Of a stretch of DNA of 13,921 bases, positions 6,642 to 13,459 are shown piece by piece; position 1 is the stretch's first letter, and each line of letters opens with the position of its first letter. The stretch comes from Endomicrobiia bacterium (GTDB lineage: Bacteria > Elusimicrobiota > Endomicrobiia > Endomicrobiales > Endomicrobiaceae), in the NCBI GenBank assembly GCA_025998475.1, contig BNVZ01000020.1:1-13921 (forward strand), given 5' to 3'. Under the pieces are notes generated by a model. The model was not told the origin of the DNA. It saw only the letters and a program-made list of their open reading frames with translations, and made no database searches. The position numbers and the translations under genes are program-made.

Positions 6642-7523
6642 TCATACATTTTGCACCCATCCGTTCTTAAGATTTAACAGCTCGAGATAATTCACAACCT
6701 CCTCATACTTTTCCTTTGCCAAAGAATGCGACAATTCTTTAAAATTATTTGATTTATAGGCGGGATGATACTGAGCCATTAAACTTACAAAAGTTTTTGC
6801 CGAAAATTCTTTTGCTATAAATTCTAAAACTTTTTTAGTATTCTCAATATTTTTTGGCAAAACCAAATGTCTTATAATGATGCCTTTTTTTGCTACTCCG
6901 TTACTATCAACTATCAAATCCCCAACTTGCCTTTTCATTTCTTTTAGAGCCGCTTGATTTGCTTCAACATAGTTTTTAATACCTGAATATTTAAAAGCTA
7001 TTTCATTATCGGAATATTTCATGTCGGGAAGATATATATCAATTATTCCCTCAAGCAGTTTTAAAGTTTCGACATTTTCATACCCGCTGCAATTGTAAAG
7101 TATGGGTATTTGCAAATCTTTTTTACGTGCAAGATAAACAGATTTTGCAATTTGTGCGCTATAGTGTGTAGGTGTAACAAAATTTATATTATGTGCGCTT
7201 CTGGATTGAAGTTTGAGCATCATTTTAACTAACTCATCAAGACTTACTTCCCTTCCGTTACCAAGCTGACTTATTGGATAGTTTTGACAAAAAACACACC
7301 GCAAAGTGCAGTTTGAAAAGAAAATTGCGCCTGACCCTTTTTTTGCGCTTATAGGTGGCTCTTCGCCGATATGGATATTGCTGCTTGCAATAAATATTTT
7401 ATCAGAAGTTTTACAAAAGCCTTTTTGTCCCAAATTCCTGCTTACGCCACATTTTCTTGGACAAATTGTACATTTATTCATCATCGAGTAAAGCTGTTCT
7501 ATATTTTCTTCAAAATTAATCAT
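6642..7523 (-). CDS. Radical SAM protein, PflX/pyruvate formate-lyase-activating-enzyme-like
   Basis: This 293-residue protein has the radical SAM cluster motif as C72-LR-C76-VF-C79-QN, where CxxxCxxC ligates a [4Fe-4S] cluster that cleaves S-adenosylmethionine. An N-terminal Cys set (C18, C21, C25 in CTICPRKC and C37) fits the extra metal site of the PflX group (COG1313-type). GSGAIFFSNC precedes the motif. The group's substrate is unknown, and it should not be assumed to activate pyruvate formate-lyase; no formate-lyase gene is in view. The start at 7523 has only a weak ribosome site. It is the first gene of a minus-strand run leading into the M16 pair, cca and tRNA-Gly; the spacing to the next gene is 6 or 66 bp depending on its start. 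Confidence 0.85.
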   Translation of the reverse strand: MINFEENIEQLYSMMNKCTICPRKCGVSRNLGQKGFCKTSDKIFIASSNIHIGEEPPISAKKGSGAIFFSNCTLRCVFCQNYPISQLGNGREVSLDELVKMMLKLQSRSAHNINFVTPTHYSAQIAKSVYLARKKDLQIPILYNCSGYENVETLKLLEGIIDIYLPDMKYSDNEIAFKYSGIKNYVEANQAALKEMKRQVGDLIVDSNGVAKKGIIIRHLVLPKNIENTKKVLEFIAKEFSAKTFVSLMAQYHPAYKSNNFKELSHSLAKEKYEEVVNYLELLNLKNGWVQNV

Positions 7524-7597
7524 TTATATTTTCTAAACAAACTATATTTGTGTACGGCGAAGACAACGTAAAGATTGGTATGTATACAAACGACAAA

Positions 7598-7670
7598 TGC
7601 GCCCATCCGGACTTGAACCGGAATCACCAGCTCCGGAGGCCGGCGCTCTATCCAATTAAGCTATGGACGC
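7598..7670 (-). tRNA. tRNA-Arg(CCG)
   Basis: The 73-nt minus-strand sequence folds as a standard tRNA. It has acceptor GCGTCCA/TGGGCGC, D arm GCTTAATTGGATAGAGC, anticodon stem CCGGC/GCTGG with loop CTCCGGA (anticodon CCG) and T arm TCCGG/CCGGA around TTCAAGT. The discriminator is A, as usual for tRNA-Arg, and CCA is not encoded. It lies 75 bp upstream of the radical SAM gene on the same strand. It reads the GC-rich codon CGG. Confidence 0.95.
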
Positions 7671-7696
7671 ATCAAATTACATCGCACTAACAAAAC

Positions 7697-7720
7697 TTAT
7701 ACAATAGACTCCTTGTATAA
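7697..7720. promoter_or_regulatory. Inverted repeat upstream of tRNA-Arg
   Basis: TTATACAA (7697-7704) and TTGTATAA (7713-7720) form an 8-bp perfect inverted repeat around TAGACTCC. On the minus strand it lies 27-50 bases upstream of tRNA-Arg and includes TATAAG, so it may overlap the tRNA promoter or be an operator. It has no T-run typical of a terminator. Confidence 0.3.
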
Positions 7721-7804
7721 TTATATTTTCATATTCCTCAGGCTTTCTTCCCTTCCAAGCCGACACATGAATAGTAACATATAGTAATCATGAAAACAAA
7801 TCAA

Positions 7805-8093
7805 TAGACCTCTTGCAAAACTTAAGTATTAAATTTTAGAATTACAAATACCTGAAACTCAAGTTAAATCGCAGTCCAAAGCGTATCTTGTGATATATAT
7901 CTGTTCTGTACTATTTTGAACCTTCTTGCCCTCCTTCCCCCTATCTTTTCTTACTCCCGACTATCCTTTGTTTTATCAAATGCTTTCTTTACTCCAATTA
8001 ATCCTAAACCCATTCCACCCGACCCACATGCTTTCTTTTTCTGTTTCATAGTACTTCTATTGTACTTTTATATGTTAGTTATTAAGAGATCTA
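7805..8093 (-). mobile_element. Internally deleted IS5-like element, copy 3
   Basis: This 289-bp element has ends TAGACCTCTTGCAAAACT (7805-7822) and, reading in from 8093, a diverged version beginning TAGATCTCTTAATAACT. Its inner 125 bases (7969-8093) equal copy 1 in length. The other end (about 7805-7885) matches the right ends at 2110-2190 and 2250-2328, including codons for RFGLRFNL of the transposase C-terminus. Everything between is missing, leaving a MITE-like deletion derivative. The full 32-codon version of the left-end ORF (ending DSRE) lies on its minus strand at about 7951-8049. It directly abuts a transposase fragment of another family at 8094. Confidence 0.72.
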
Positions 8094-8350
8094 GTGATAT
8101 AAGTGAGCTTCGTTTTTGGAGGAGCAAATATTCTTTTAGATGCTCAAATTGTAAAAAATGCCTTACTCAAAGGCATTCATTTTTAATTTATACAAATACA
8201 ACCCTTGCCAAAATTTTGATTGTCGTAAGGCAATACCAAATTGTAGTCTATGGAATTTGCTTTGAATCCAAAATCAGCCCCCGTCGAGAATTTTTTTCAT
8301 GCGTTTGTCACGAAACTACCCCCTTAACGGAAACCACACTTTTAAAATAA
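8094..8350 (+). pseudogene. Zinc-ribbon transposase fragment
   Basis: In the plus frame running out of the IS5-like element, the translation includes FRCSNCKKCLTQRHSFLIYT and KILIVVRQYQIVVYGICFES. A CxxC zinc-ribbon half followed by a Leu/Ile-rich segment resembles the N-terminus of several zinc-ribbon transposases, for example IS1595-type; the family is not certain. Near 8300 the best frame shifts: the alternative reading FHAFVTK matches the second copy at 11994-12117. The fragment has no start of its own and lacks a catalytic domain. The long ORF that seems to begin at 7916 is an artefact of reading through the IS element. Confidence 0.5.
8157..8190 (+). terminator. Terminator-like hairpin inside the transposase fragment
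   Basis: AATGCCTT and AAGGCATT form an 8-bp stem around a short loop, followed by CATTTTTAATTT. It looks like an intrinsic terminator on the plus strand, but it lies within the broken transposase frame and no complete plus-strand gene precedes it. It could be fortuitous. Confidence 0.3.
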
Positions 8351-8523
8351 ATTTGGTATACTAGAGTGTCTGTATAACACAAAGCATGCAAGAGAAGAAG
8401 TCGTAACAATACTGAAATCTGTAGGCAATATGGCACAACTTGGGGGGGGGTGATTTGGCTGTAACAGCTGCTTTAAGTTCGTTTTTTGTTAGTTTTTTAT
8501 AAAAGAAGGTTTTTTAGAGGTCT
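8351..8523. other. Decayed intergenic stretch with a 9-G homopolymer
   Basis: There is no complete gene. A short plus-strand open stretch around 8390-8460 reads REEVVTILKSVGNMAQLGGG and has a coding-like look, but it has no start or recognised family and runs into nine consecutive G at 8442-8450. It may be the last trace of a lost gene. Confidence 0.25.
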
Positions 8524-8542
8524 TTGCTGTTTCTAACAGCAA
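8524..8542. promoter_or_regulatory. Hairpin/operator-like palindrome next to the ctpA promoter
   Basis: TTGCTGTT and AACAGCAA form a perfect 8-bp inverted repeat with a 3-base spacer, ending one base before the predicted -35 box of ctpA. No T-run follows on the plus strand, so an operator is as plausible as a hairpin. Confidence 0.35.
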
Positions 8543-8543
8543 C

Positions 8544-8571
8544 TTGCGCGTCGAGCTTTTATCTTTATAGT
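8544..8571 (+). promoter_or_regulatory. Predicted promoter of ctpA
   Basis: TTGCGC (8544-8549) and TATAGT (8566-8571) are spaced by 16 bases, upstream of the ctpA ribosome site GGAG (8584-8587). Transcription would start near 8578 and give a very short leader. Confidence 0.45.
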
Positions 8572-8591
8572 AAATTAACTTAAGGAGATAA

Positions 8592-9941
8592 ATGATGAAA
8601 TCGTCAAGAAAAATTGTTCTGTCATTTGTATTGTTTTTCATTTGCAACGTAAATACATTTGCCAAAGCTAATGAAACATATGATAAGCTCGATGCAATGA
8701 TAGGTATTATGGAAATAATAGACGCGAATTATGTTTCAGAAACAAAATCTGAAGATTTAGCTGTCGGTGCTATTAAAGGTGTTGTCGCTGCATTGAATGA
8801 TCCTTATTCTCAGTATATGGAAGATGAAGAATTTAAGAATGAAATAGAAGGATATTATGTCGGGATTGGTCTTAGAAGCGAGGTTCGAAGTGATGATAGG
8901 TTAGTCGTGATAGCGCCTGTACCCGGCACTCCTGCGTATAAAGCAGGCATCTTTCCAAAAGACATAATTATTAAAATTGACGGAAAATCTACTGAAGGTA
9001 TGCCATATATTGAGGCAATTAGTTTAATGAGGGGAAAAGCCGGCAAAAAAGTTAAGCTTACAATTGTAAGAAGTGGTGTTTTAAACCCGATAGAATTTAA
9101 TCTTGTAAGGGAAAAAATAAAACCTAAAACTGTGGTAGCTAAAATGTTTGATAATGGTATAGCCTACATAAGACTTACTATGTTCAATGCTCGGAGTGCA
9201 GATAATATTAAAAAAGCATTGACAAATTATCGCAAACAAGGGATGAAATCTTTGATTTTGGATTTAAGAGGCAACATGGGAGGGACTTTAGATTCCGCTG
9301 TTAATATAGCAAGTATGTTTATAAAAGAAAAAAAACTTGCTGTTTCTACCAAAGGAAGAACTACCGAATCTAAAAAAGAATATTTTACATCCGGAGATGG
9401 AGAGTTCTCGGATTTAGAGTTTATTATTCTTGTAAACAAATATTCTGCTTCGGCTTCTGAAGTATTATCAGGTGCTATGCAAGATTTTAAGAGGGCATTA
9501 ATAATAGGTTGCAATACATTTGGAAAAGGAGTTCTTCAGACTACTTATCCTTTATCCAAGGGTACGATTTTAAAACTTACAATAGCAAAATACTATCTCC
9601 CGTCAGGTCGCTCAATAAATTGTTCTGACAATAAAGATTCAAAAAATGGTATAACCCCCGATGTAGAAGTTGAAGTCTCTAAAGATGATGAAAAACAACT
9701 TTGTACGCAGGAATATGATGATGAATATCAAGAAGCTACTTCTGCAAAGAATAAACATCAGAGATCTGTTGTTGATAAAGAAAAGAAAGTTGAGGATAAA
9801 GTTTTAAACAAAGCAATAGAAATTATAAAAGAAAATAAAATTGCTGAAAAGATAGCGTCTTCTAAAGCAACAGAAGTTATAAAAGAAAATAGGACTGCTG
9901 AAAAAGCAGAGCTTTCACAGCCTTATAAAAAGAAAAAATAA
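8592..9941 (+). CDS. ctpA: S41 carboxyl-terminal processing protease (CtpA/Prc family)
   Basis: This 449-residue protease is exported: residues 1-25 have a Lys/Arg n-region, a hydrophobic core (IVLSFVLFFICNV) and a likely cleavage site at FAKA, so it acts in the periplasm on C-termini of envelope proteins. A PDZ domain spans about 88-170. The S41 core shows LDLRGNMGG (223-231) and SASASE (285-290). The Ser-Lys-Gln catalytic set is S287, K312 (TFGKG) and Q316, with the S-to-K and K-to-Q distances of CtpB-type enzymes. After about residue 370 there is a charged, Lys/Glu-rich tail holding two imperfect 18-residue repeats (KAIEIIKENKIAEK and KATEVIKENRTAEK). Two ATGs, 8592 and 8595, follow AGGAG; the second is better spaced. 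The 146-aa gene follows only after 562 bp of decayed sequence. Confidence 0.93.
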   Translation: MMKSSRKIVLSFVLFFICNVNTFAKANETYDKLDAMIGIMEIIDANYVSETKSEDLAVGAIKGVVAALNDPYSQYMEDEEFKNEIEGYYVGIGLRSEVRSDDRLVVIAPVPGTPAYKAGIFPKDIIIKIDGKSTEGMPYIEAISLMRGKAGKKVKLTIVRSGVLNPIEFNLVREKIKPKTVVAKMFDNGIAYIRLTMFNARSADNIKKALTNYRKQGMKSLILDLRGNMGGTLDSAVNIASMFIKEKKLAVSTKGRTTESKKEYFTSGDGEFSDLEFIILVNKYSASASEVLSGAMQDFKRALIIGCNTFGKGVLQTTYPLSKGTILKLTIAKYYLPSGRSINCSDNKDSKNGITPDVEVEVSKDDEKQLCTQEYDDEYQEATSAKNKHQRSVVDKEKKVEDKVLNKAIEIIKENKIAEKIASSKATEVIKENRTAEKAELSQPYKKKK

Positions 9942-10503
9942 TAAACCTCCACACAGCAAGACGGCGCGGTATCAGCAGTGGAAATTGAAGAGCTGTAATT
10001 GTTGTTTTAGATCTTTGACCCCTGTTTAGCAACATAGCCCAAGAGTCCCTTCTGTTTCCTACTTGCTACTGTTGCAATAAAGTCATTGCTCCGACGCCGC
10101 CACCCACAAAGTTCTTTTTTTAAATCAATTGACGGCAAAACATCTCTCGTGCTGTTATACTTTTAATAACTTGTATTATTTGGCATTGGTGAGAACTTTG
10201 GGCTGCAACTTAATGGGTAATGTGTGATTGCCATCTATTTCCGATTTGCTCAAAACTCTATGTTTGCAGCGTTACCAAATTTCTTTTGTTATTTGAATTA
10301 ATATTACAACGCTAAATATTACCAAATATAGCTTTTCTTATGCTTTTAGGCGTACAAAATGATAGTGTATCTTATATGCACTATGCTGTCTGCTTTTTCG
10401 AGCGTTTCCATAGCCTAATTGTACTACTTTAAGTGGTTCCCTCATGGCTTGCTTGGGGGGGGTATAAGTTTAGCAATCAAAATATTGCTGTCGGGAGAAT
10501 ATA
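9942..10503. other. 562-bp decayed intergenic region
   Basis: No intact gene is visible. Minus-strand scraps look coding: one at about 10080-10110 reads VGGGVGAMTLLQQ, which recalls the PGGVGPMT motif near the C-terminus of FolD. Another, at about 10380-10453, starts MREPLKVVQLGYGN, like a nucleotide-binding N-terminus. Stops and shifts follow each, and neither assignment is secure. Eight consecutive G lie at 10455-10462. AGCAAT/ATTGCT (10472-10489) can form a small hairpin just before the ribosome site of the next gene. The region probably holds one or more dead genes. Confidence 0.35.
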
Positions 10504-10944
10504 GTGTCTGCTAAAGATAAACGAGAAAGTATATGGATCAAAATATATACAGTACTGTTGTTTTTATGCGGCATCGGGATATGGTTTACCGTTTGGCCTG
10601 TTGATAAACATACGATATCTATAGATCTCGCTCTTGATAAAAAAATAGTTGATGTCTTGACTGCAAACGGTATAGTTAAAGATGATGTTTTGTCGCAATA
10701 CACAAGAGAAAGAAATACAAAAGCAACTCGATGGAATGAGTTTTACAAAACAATAAAGCTTAAATCAGGAAAAAGCATGCAGCATTTTGAAACAAGTTTC
10801 AGGAAGCTTGAGCGCTCCATGAAAGTTGCTTTGAATAAGGTTGATAATAGTGACGGATCTACGACCTATAAATTTTATTCATCAAACAAAAATTATTCCA
10901 ATATAACTTTTGTACCCAAAAAGTCTTTAAACAATCGGAATTAA
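10504..10944 (+). CDS. Membrane-anchored hypothetical protein upstream of tsaD
   Basis: This 146-residue protein starts at GTG 10504, preceded by GGGAG six bases away. A single membrane segment lies at about 13-33 (IYTVLLFLCGIGIWFTVWPV) with a Lys/Arg-containing N-terminus inside, so the rest should face the periplasm. The remainder contains LTANGIVKDDVLSQYTRER and WNEFYKTIKL. This loosely recalls the N-terminal region of divergent polysaccharide deacetylases (YibQ-like), which often follow ctpA, but the deacetylase domain is absent because the stop is immediately followed by the tsaD ATG. It could be a truncated relic or a stand-alone domain. The adjoining stop and start imply translational coupling with tsaD. 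No function is assigned. Confidence 0.65.
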   Translation: MSAKDKRESIWIKIYTVLLFLCGIGIWFTVWPVDKHTISIDLALDKKIVDVLTANGIVKDDVLSQYTRERNTKATRWNEFYKTIKLKSGKSMQHFETSFRKLERSMKVALNKVDNSDGSTTYKFYSSNKNYSNITFVPKKSLNNRN

Positions 10945-11967
10945 ATGAATATATTTGCTATGGAAACTTCTTGCGATGAAACCTCCGCTGCAGTTGTTTC
11001 AAACGGATCAAATGTAAAATCTGTTGTTATTTCGTCACAAATTAAAATACATGCCAAGTTCTTTGGTGTAGTTCCGGAGCTTGCAAGTCGCGCACATGTA
11101 GAAAACGTAAATCAGGCAATATTTCAAACTTTAACGCAAGCCGGTATAGATTTTGATGATTTTTCAAAGAAAATTGACGCCGTTGCTTTTACCGTCGGGC
11201 CAGGACTTGCAGGCGCTCTTCTTGTAGGAGCAATAGCCGCAAAGTCTATAGCAAGTGTTTATAAAAAGCCTTTAATTCCGATAAATCATTTAGAAGGTCA
11301 TTTATATTCGTATTTTATCGAAAGCAAATTTGTAAACCCCCCGTTTTTAAGCGTAGTGATATCAGGCGGACATACTGAGCTCATAATAGTTGAAGATTTC
11401 GGAAAATATAAAGTGCTTGGCGGCACAAGAGACGATGCTGCGGGTGAAGCATTTGATAAAGCTGCAAAAATGCTTGGGCTGTCTTATCCTGGCGGGCCTG
11501 TCATAGACAAAATGGCAGAAAAAGGAAATCCTAAGGCAGTTAAGTTTACAAGACCTTATTTAAAGGGAAGCTGGGATTTTTCTTTTTCGGGAATAAAGAC
11601 TGCACTTTTAAATTATCTAAAATCAAATCCTGTCGAAAATGAAAAGAAATTAAATGATGTATGTGCTTCTTTCAGACAGGCTATTGTAGAAACAATTATC
11701 TTTAAAGCTTTTGAAGCCACAAGACAATTTAATTTAAAACAAATTGTTTTAGGTGGTGGTGTAAGCGCGAATTCTTTGATGCGCAAAATGTTTAAAGACA
11801 CTGGCAAAAAAAATAAGATAAAAATTTTTATCCCTTCGCCCGTTTATTGTACTGACAATGCGGCTATGATTGGGTGTGCAGCATATTTAAAGCAAAAAAA
11901 ATGTGGATTAAACTACAGTTTGGCTCAGTTAAAATCTAGTCCATCGCTAGTGTTGGAAAATTGGTGA
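10945..11967 (+). CDS. tsaD: tRNA N6-adenosine threonylcarbamoyltransferase TsaD
   Basis: TsaD (Kae1/Gcp, ASKHA fold) transfers the threonylcarbamoyl group to A37 of ANN-decoding tRNAs to form t6A, working with TsaB and TsaE, which are not in this window. The 340 residues match the usual length. Seen motifs are ETSCDETS (7-14), the metal ligands in NHLEGH (H115, H119), SGGHTE (140-145), DDAAGEAFDK (163-172), PGGP (182-185), GGGVSAN (270-276) and CTDNAAM (302-308) with the ligand D304. The ATG directly follows the stop of the 146-aa gene and has no strong ribosome site of its own, implying coupling. All key residues are present, so the gene should be functional. Confidence 0.97.
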   Translation: MNIFAMETSCDETSAAVVSNGSNVKSVVISSQIKIHAKFFGVVPELASRAHVENVNQAIFQTLTQAGIDFDDFSKKIDAVAFTVGPGLAGALLVGAIAAKSIASVYKKPLIPINHLEGHLYSYFIESKFVNPPFLSVVISGGHTELIIVEDFGKYKVLGGTRDDAAGEAFDKAAKMLGLSYPGGPVIDKMAEKGNPKAVKFTRPYLKGSWDFSFSGIKTALLNYLKSNPVENEKKLNDVCASFRQAIVETIIFKAFEATRQFNLKQIVLGGGVSANSLMRKMFKDTGKKNKIKIFIPSPVYCTDNAAMIGCAAYLKQKKCGLNYSLAQLKSSPSLVLENW

Positions 11968-11993
11968 AGATTAAATGGTTAGGGTATTAACCT

Positions 11994-12191
11994 TGTGACA
12001 AACGCATGAAAAAAGTTTCTAAGGCGATTAATTTTAGATTCAAAGCAAATTCCATAGACTGCAATTTAGTACTGCCTACGACAATCAAAAATCAAAGAAA
12101 ACTTTCATGCGTTTGTTATTGTATTGACCTTGACCACAATTATTTACACACAAGTTCTGCACAGCTTGCTTTAATGTGGAATTTTATTTGA
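11994..12191 (-). pseudogene. Second zinc-ribbon transposase fragment, with inverted repeats
   Basis: Positions 11994-12100 are the inverted counterpart of 8214-8312. On the minus strand, joined frames read FFHAFVTR and VYGICFESKI, like the fragment at 8094-8350, but with a one-base shift and a stop. ACAAACGCATGAA (11998-12010) is repeated inverted as TTCATGCGTTTGT (12104-12116), so the piece is bracketed by 13-bp perfect inverted repeats. A 61-codon plus-strand frame at 12006-12191 overlaps it and has no ribosome site or homologous look, so I do not call it a gene. The rest of the 318-bp tsaD-dus gap holds nothing else I recognise. Confidence 0.5.
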
Positions 12192-12285
12192 ACAAATAAA
12201 AAAGCAGCGCAGTTTTTTAAAAGCTAAGAATCTAAACAATGAAAAATAATAAGCTTCTTCATGACTGGTTTAGAACTGTTAAAAA

Positions 12286-13272
12286 ATGAAAAAATTAAAG
12301 ATAGGTAATATTGAACTTAAGAATAATATAATTCTTGCGCCAATGGCAGGAATAACAGATTTGCCTTTGCGTCTTCTTGCAAAGAGTGGTGGTGCGGGTC
12401 TTGTGTATACGGAAATGGCATCGGCAAAAGCTCTTATTCATCATAACGAAAAAACAAAAAGACTTTTGGAAATTTCAGATAACGAAAGACCTGTTACAGT
12501 TCAGATTTTTGGCGGAGATTCTTACACTATGGCTGAAGCGGCAAAAATTGCAAGAGATATAGGCGCAGATATTGTAGATATTAATCTTGGATGCCCCGCA
12601 AGAAAGGTGGCTAAAGCAGGTGCAGGTGTAAAACTTCTTTCCAACGAAAGACTTGTGCATGAAATTTTAGATACAGTTGTGAGAAGTGTAGCCATTCCCG
12701 TCACAATAAAAATTCGCATAGGTCTTTTGCCCGGCCAAAACGTTGCCCCTGAAATTATTAAAATAGCGCAAAACAGCGGGATAAAAATGGTTGCTGTACA
12801 TGCAAGATATGCGTCTCAAGGTCATTTTGGAAGTCCCGATTTGCAATCATTTGCCGCAGCCTGTGTTGGCGCTAAAATACCAATTGTTGCAAATGGCGGA
12901 ATTGTTGATGAGAAAACAGCAACGTGTTTCTTTAATATACCTGATTGTTCAGGCATAATGATAGGGCGAGGAGCGATAGGTAATTATTCAATATTTAAAA
13001 GACTTGAAAAATTTTTAAATTATGACAAAACACTGCCAGTGGCTTCAAAAAACGAAAAAATAGAGTGGTTAAAACAACACGCGCAATATTCTATAGATTG
13101 TTATGGTGAAAAAAAAGGGCTCGTGTTGATGAGAAAAGTTGCTCACTACTATGTTAAAGATTTTTTAAATGCTACAAAGATACGATGTATGATTAATACA
13201 ATGGTTACACTTGTTGATTTTAGTAATCTGATAGAATTTATCGTTAACAATGTTTCGCAGCAAACCGTATAG
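12286..13272 (+). CDS. dus: tRNA-dihydrouridine synthase, DusB-like
   Basis: This flavoenzyme reduces uridines in the D loop of tRNA with NADPH and FMN. The 328 residues form an FMN-binding TIM barrel with APMAGITDLPLR (18-29), QIFGGD (73-78) and NLGCPARKV (100-108), where C103 is the catalytic acid. K142 in KIRIG, H172 and R174 in HARYASQGHFG, NGGI (203-206) and the phosphate-binding GIMIGRGAIGN (223-233) follow. A helical RNA-binding C-terminal domain completes it. The motif set resembles DusB/Dus1 more than DusA, but the exact U position modified cannot be read from sequence. No Shine-Dalgarno is visible. It follows tsaD, separated by a transposase fragment, and so may rely on its own promoter or readthrough. 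Confidence 0.93.
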   Translation: MKKLKIGNIELKNNIILAPMAGITDLPLRLLAKSGGAGLVYTEMASAKALIHHNEKTKRLLEISDNERPVTVQIFGGDSYTMAEAAKIARDIGADIVDINLGCPARKVAKAGAGVKLLSNERLVHEILDTVVRSVAIPVTIKIRIGLLPGQNVAPEIIKIAQNSGIKMVAVHARYASQGHFGSPDLQSFAAACVGAKIPIVANGGIVDEKTATCFFNIPDCSGIMIGRGAIGNYSIFKRLEKFLNYDKTLPVASKNEKIEWLKQHAQYSIDCYGEKKGLVLMRKVAHYYVKDFLNATKIRCMINTMVTLVDFSNLIEFIVNNVSQQTV

Positions 13273-13459
13273 CAAGAGTTGTATGAAGCGATATAGCCAG
13301 CTATAATCAACCTTAAGTTGCACCGTAACAAAAAAGATAAGTCTTTGTTAAAAGATGACAGGAAACGCAAGCTCTTTTGTTTTCGTAGTTATTCTACTCT
13401 ACCTATTTACGAACAGTTTGGAGAAATATCAATTGTAAAAAAATAAAAACTACAGATCT
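13273..13459. other. Convergent intergenic region with an unassigned open stretch
   Basis: A plus-strand open frame of about 50 codons (13297-13446) ends IYEQFGEISIVKK and is Lys/Arg-rich. It has no convincing start or ribosome site and I do not recognise it; it may be a gene scrap or chance. On the minus strand a T-rich run follows the CTCTAGAG palindrome just after the epimerase stop, a weak terminator candidate. Confidence 0.25.

Noticed and set aside
7916..8350. 144-aa plus-strand ORF as one gene
   Set aside because: Its first half is the reverse strand of the IS5-like element; only the second half shows transposase-like sequence.
12006..12191. 61-aa plus-strand ORF as a gene
   Set aside because: It overlaps the transposase fragment, lacks a ribosome site, and the repeat copy at 8214-8312 does not keep this frame.
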